Source: an uncultured Pirellulaceae bacterium
GTDB lineage: Bacteria; Planctomycetota; Planctomycetia; Pirellulales; Pirellulaceae
Length of the DNA: 64,000 bases
Assembly: GCA_937929805.1 (NCBI GenBank)
Contig: CALFUT010000034.1
Location: 91,625 to 155,624 of the forward strand
Direction: 5' to 3'
Shown: piece by piece, positions 61,724-64,000 of the stretch
Position numbering within the stretch: the first letter of the stretch is position 1
Layout of the letters: the number at the start of each line of letters is the position of its first letter
Program-made: the position numbers and the translations under genes
Notes under the pieces: model-generated
What the model was told of the DNA's origin: nothing
The model's database searches: none
What the model saw: only the letters and a program-made list of their open reading frames with translations

Positions 61724-62200
61724 TTGGACGCGAATCAACTTATTGTCGAAACCAGCAACCAACAGAGCCAACCTGTTGATCTGGACGCACTCGCTGGTGC
61801 GGCCAAGCTGATTCTAAACGAACACGGAATTACCCAAGGCGAACTTAGCATCGCGATCGTCGATGATCCAGCGATCCGCAAACTCAATAAGCAGTACCTG
61901 GACCACGATTACGAAACGGACGTGATCAGTTTTGTGCTGGACGAGGATGAGTCGTGCGGGCGATTGGATGGGCAACTGATTGTCAGCACAGATACCGCCG
62001 CTCGCGAAGCCGTTGATGCCGGCTGGAGCTGCGAAGCCGAGCTACTGCTGTATGTTGTGCACGGGACTCTGCATCTGGTCGGATACGACGACAAAACCGA
62101 AGCCGCGATCCCAGAAATGCGATCCGCCGAGGCGGAGTTTATGGCAAAGCTTGGATTTCCCATCCCGGCAGCGTCTCTGCGGGAGTCCCCTAAGTCATGA
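61724..62200 (+). CDS. ybeY: rRNA maturation endonuclease YbeY with altered zinc site
   Basis: A 158-residue YbeY, the zinc-dependent single-strand RNase involved in 16S rRNA 3'-end maturation and 70S quality control. Typical elements are SIAIVDDPAIRKLNKQYLDH, TDVISFVLDE and the metal site VVHGTLHLVGYDDKTEA. Two zinc His are present, but the third, normally His in GYDH, is Asp here (codon GAC). Asp can bind zinc, so the enzyme may still be active. The start is TTG at 61724, six bases after the upstream gene; no ATG would keep the fold. Its stop overlaps the following ATG (ATGA). The neighbours phoH and the CorC-like gene give strong context. Confidence 0.92.
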   Translation: MDANQLIVETSNQQSQPVDLDALAGAAKLILNEHGITQGELSIAIVDDPAIRKLNKQYLDHDYETDVISFVLDEDESCGRLDGQLIVSTDTAAREAVDAGWSCEAELLLYVVHGTLHLVGYDDKTEAAIPEMRSAEAEFMAKLGFPIPAASLRESPKS

Positions 62201-63480
62201 TCTTTTGGTTTTCCTGCATGACGATCGCCGGATTTGCGTTGTCAGCTTTCGCGGCAACCGCCGTGATCGCGTTGAACGAAGTCGCGTGGCACGACCTTGA
62301 GGAATATTGCAAACAACGCAATCGGCCGTTGCTGTTCGGCAAAATTTTTGATCAACGCGAACAACTGAGCCTCGGCGCGAACATTTTTCACATGCTGATG
62401 GCTGCGGTGGGGGCCGTTGGGCTGATCGGTCTGCTGACTGGAAACCGCGACTTGATTGAGATGAATCTCAGCGCGTCGATCGGATTGATGACCCTTGTTG
62501 CGCTCAGCTTCGTGGTCACTGGCAGCTGGATTCCATGGGCAATTGCGACGCTTGGGTCGACTCATTTTCTGGCTCGAACGTGGCGGTGTTGGTGGGTTGT
62601 TTCGTCACTTGCTTGGCCTCTGATGCTGGTCGGTCAGTTGGTTTCAAAGGTATTCCAACGAGCCAGTGGGCACGACGAAACGGATGAAGACGAAGAAGAA
62701 GCGTTTGAAGATGAAATCCTTTCGATGGTGTCAGAAGGCCAGCACGACGGGTTTTTGCAATCCGATGCTCGCGAAATGATCGAAGGTGTGATGGAGCTCG
62801 ACGATCAAGATGTTGCAATGGTGATGACGCCTCGATCAAAGGTTGACGCGCTTGAGGTTTCAACCAGTTGGCAGCAGGCAGTCGAACGAGTGGTTGATTC
62901 GGGAAGAACTCGAATTCCAATCTATGACAACAAGCTGGATCAGATTGTCGGCTTGCTGTACGCCAAAGACCTGTTGCGTGAATCGCTTCGTGGCGAGAGT
63001 AAAAGGAAGCCGTTGAAAAAGCTGCTTCGTGTTCCGCTTTTTGTGCCGGAAACGAAAAATCTGTCGGCCATGCTTAAAGACTTTTTGCGAGGGCGAACTC
63101 ACATGGCGATCGTTCAGGACGAATACGGAGGCGTCGCGGGCGTCGTGACCATCGAGGACGTGCTGGAAGAAATTGTAGGCGAAATTCAAGACGAAACCGA
63201 CAACGCGGAAACGGTTGACATTAAAGTACTCAAGCCGGGAGTCATTGAGGTTGCAGGTTGGGTCCACGTGAGCCGCTTGAATCAAGAGTTTGGGCTCGAC
63301 CTTCCCGAGGACGAAGACTTTGACACGCTTGCCGGGCTCATTCTTCACGAGCTCAACGAAGTGCCCCGCCCCGGACGAACGCTGTCGTTGCCTCGATTCG
63401 ATTTGCAGATTTTGTCTGCCAATCGTCGACAGGTACAAATGGTTCGGATTGATATCAAAGTGGAAACAGAATCGGATTAA
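62197..63480 (+). CDS. CorC/HlyC-family membrane protein (CNNM + CBS + CorC-HlyC domains)
   Basis: A 427-residue protein. An N-terminal DUF21/CNNM membrane region (about 1-155) has helices such as FWFSCMTIAGFALSAFAATA, then NIFHMLMAAVGAVGLIGLL and ATLGSTHFLARTWRCWWVVS. A CBS pair follows at about 200-330 (VMTPRSKVDALEVSTSWQQA, RTHMAIVQDEYGGVAGVVTI) with the family acidic EDVLEEIVGEIQDE, and a CorC_HlyC domain at the end (FDTLAGLILHELNEVPRPGR). The family is linked to Mg2+ or Co2+ homeostasis. The ATG overlaps the ybeY stop by four bases. It is the last gene of the phoH run. Confidence 0.93.
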   Translation: MIFWFSCMTIAGFALSAFAATAVIALNEVAWHDLEEYCKQRNRPLLFGKIFDQREQLSLGANIFHMLMAAVGAVGLIGLLTGNRDLIEMNLSASIGLMTLVALSFVVTGSWIPWAIATLGSTHFLARTWRCWWVVSSLAWPLMLVGQLVSKVFQRASGHDETDEDEEEAFEDEILSMVSEGQHDGFLQSDAREMIEGVMELDDQDVAMVMTPRSKVDALEVSTSWQQAVERVVDSGRTRIPIYDNKLDQIVGLLYAKDLLRESLRGESKRKPLKKLLRVPLFVPETKNLSAMLKDFLRGRTHMAIVQDEYGGVAGVVTIEDVLEEIVGEIQDETDNAETVDIKVLKPGVIEVAGWVHVSRLNQEFGLDLPEDEDFDTLAGLILHELNEVPRPGRTLSLPRFDLQILSANRRQVQMVRIDIKVETESD

Positions 63481-63718
63481 AAACGCTCCCTTCTTCGTTA
63501 AGATCCGTCCCGGCGGCCATGGATCGCGTGAACTTCTGCCCCGCTGAACGGTCTTAAATGTACGGTCGACGCCGGTAAGCCGACACAGAAATCCGGTTGA
63601 CTTTGGACCTGTCATGCGACGCGTTTAAAGAATAAAATTGGACCTAGCCGATCGGAGCAACTTGGCCGCCGGCCCGCCGTTTAAATTCATCTTCACTCAG
63701 TTTGATACGCTATTTGAC

Positions 63719-64000
63719 ATGTCTAAACAGCTTCCTTTTGATGCCGCACAGATCCAAGCCATTGCCGAAAAGTGGCCGACCCCTTTCTATCTGTACGACG
63801 AGGCTGGCATCCGCCAAACGGCTCGCCAGATGCGAGGTGCATTCGATTGGACCAATTTTCGCAACTACTTTGCCGTCAAAGCGACCCCAAACCCACACCT
63901 GTTGCGGATCTTGATCGAGGAAGGCATGGGTGCTGACTGTTCTAGCGGCGCAGAATTGGAAATTTCTCGCCGCGTCGGATTGGAGGGCGAAGACATCATG
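63719..64000 (+). CDS. lysA: Diaminopimelate decarboxylase, N-terminal part
   Basis: The first 94 residues of a PLP-dependent fold-III decarboxylase, cut by the window end. The start ATG at 63719 gives MSKQLPFDAAQIQAIAEKWP; TPFYLYDEAGIRQTARQMRG is the N-terminal barrel entry, and YFAVKATPNPHLLRILIEEG carries the PLP-binding Lys in the AVKA motif. ADCSSGAELEISRRVG is also typical. LysA converts meso-diaminopimelate to lysine. Other members of the fold (ornithine/arginine decarboxylases) are similar in this segment, but the AVKATPNP context favours LysA. It lies about 240 bases after the corC-like gene. Confidence 0.88.
   Translation, partial: MSKQLPFDAAQIQAIAEKWPTPFYLYDEAGIRQTARQMRGAFDWTNFRNYFAVKATPNPHLLRILIEEGMGADCSSGAELEISRRVGLEGEDIM

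Noticed and set aside
1..64000. tRNA or rRNA genes
   Set aside because: No cloverleaf with a T-loop GTTCGA-type core and acceptor stem, and no rRNA core sequence, was seen between genes. Detection by eye is limited; a tRNAscan-SE run would settle it.

Overview
The window looks like a piece of a Planctomycetota chromosome, most likely from a Rhodopirellula/Pirellulales-type organism. The grounds are very large hypothetical proteins, secreted proteins ending in Asp-rich dockerin-like repeats, an ASPIC/UnbV plus FG-GAP protein, a surface protein with the planctomycete-type 'LEARQMLA' N-terminus, lipid A genes (lpxD, lpxI), few clear Shine-Dalgarno sites, and many dispersed hairpin repeats between genes. 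No rRNA, tRNA, CRISPR array or transposase was seen. Assignments rest on reading translated sequence by eye, not on searches.

Layout. 1-1.8 kb: a hipBA toxin-antitoxin operon (hipA runs off the left edge) and a divergent cupin gene. 2-10.5 kb: a secreted FG-GAP/ASPIC/dockerin protein, a 1433-residue orphan and a secreted PQQ-type beta-propeller with an NPF/DPFG-rich tail. 10.6-17.2 kb: a collapsed type I restriction locus with an hsdR fragment, two hsdM pieces and an intact rhuM. An overlapping DNA methyltransferase plus PD-(D/E)XK nuclease pair sits between the remnants. 17.4-21.5 kb: a Tat-exported molybdopterin oxidoreductase and its four-cluster iron-sulfur partner, separated by a hairpin array. 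22.4-23.9 kb: three tightly packed genes (HicA-like toxin, HTH antitoxin, SecB-like chaperone) that look like a toxin-antitoxin-chaperone (TAC) module. This is the best candidate for an undescribed system.

24.4-45.5 kb is mainly chromosomal housekeeping and envelope genes: a YihY/BrkB membrane protein, a 900-residue beta-helix surface protein, ychF, an M28 peptidase, an RluA-like protein whose catalytic Asp is Glu, an ABC-F ATPase, lpxD-lpxI, a degenerate receiver protein, two DsbD-type proteins, purM and glgX. 45.7-51 kb: a PilZ protein, a Crp/Fnr regulator with an anti-sigma-like zinc-finger protein downstream, a lipoprotein and a short SecA homologue. 51.4-54.8 kb: a cpaF-tadB-tadC motor and platform set ending in a clear rho-independent terminator. 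55-57.4 kb: a secreted protein, a 56-residue coiled-coil gene overlapping truB, and a membrane protein. 58.4-64 kb: phoH, a 7TM-HD phosphohydrolase, ybeY (third zinc His replaced by Asp), a CorC-like protein and the start of lysA.

The defence and addiction genes (hipBA, the methyltransferase-nuclease pair, the TAC-like trio) lie in the first 24 kb, where the hsd locus has decayed around repeats. The right-hand 40 kb reads as stable core genome with intergenic repeat insertions.
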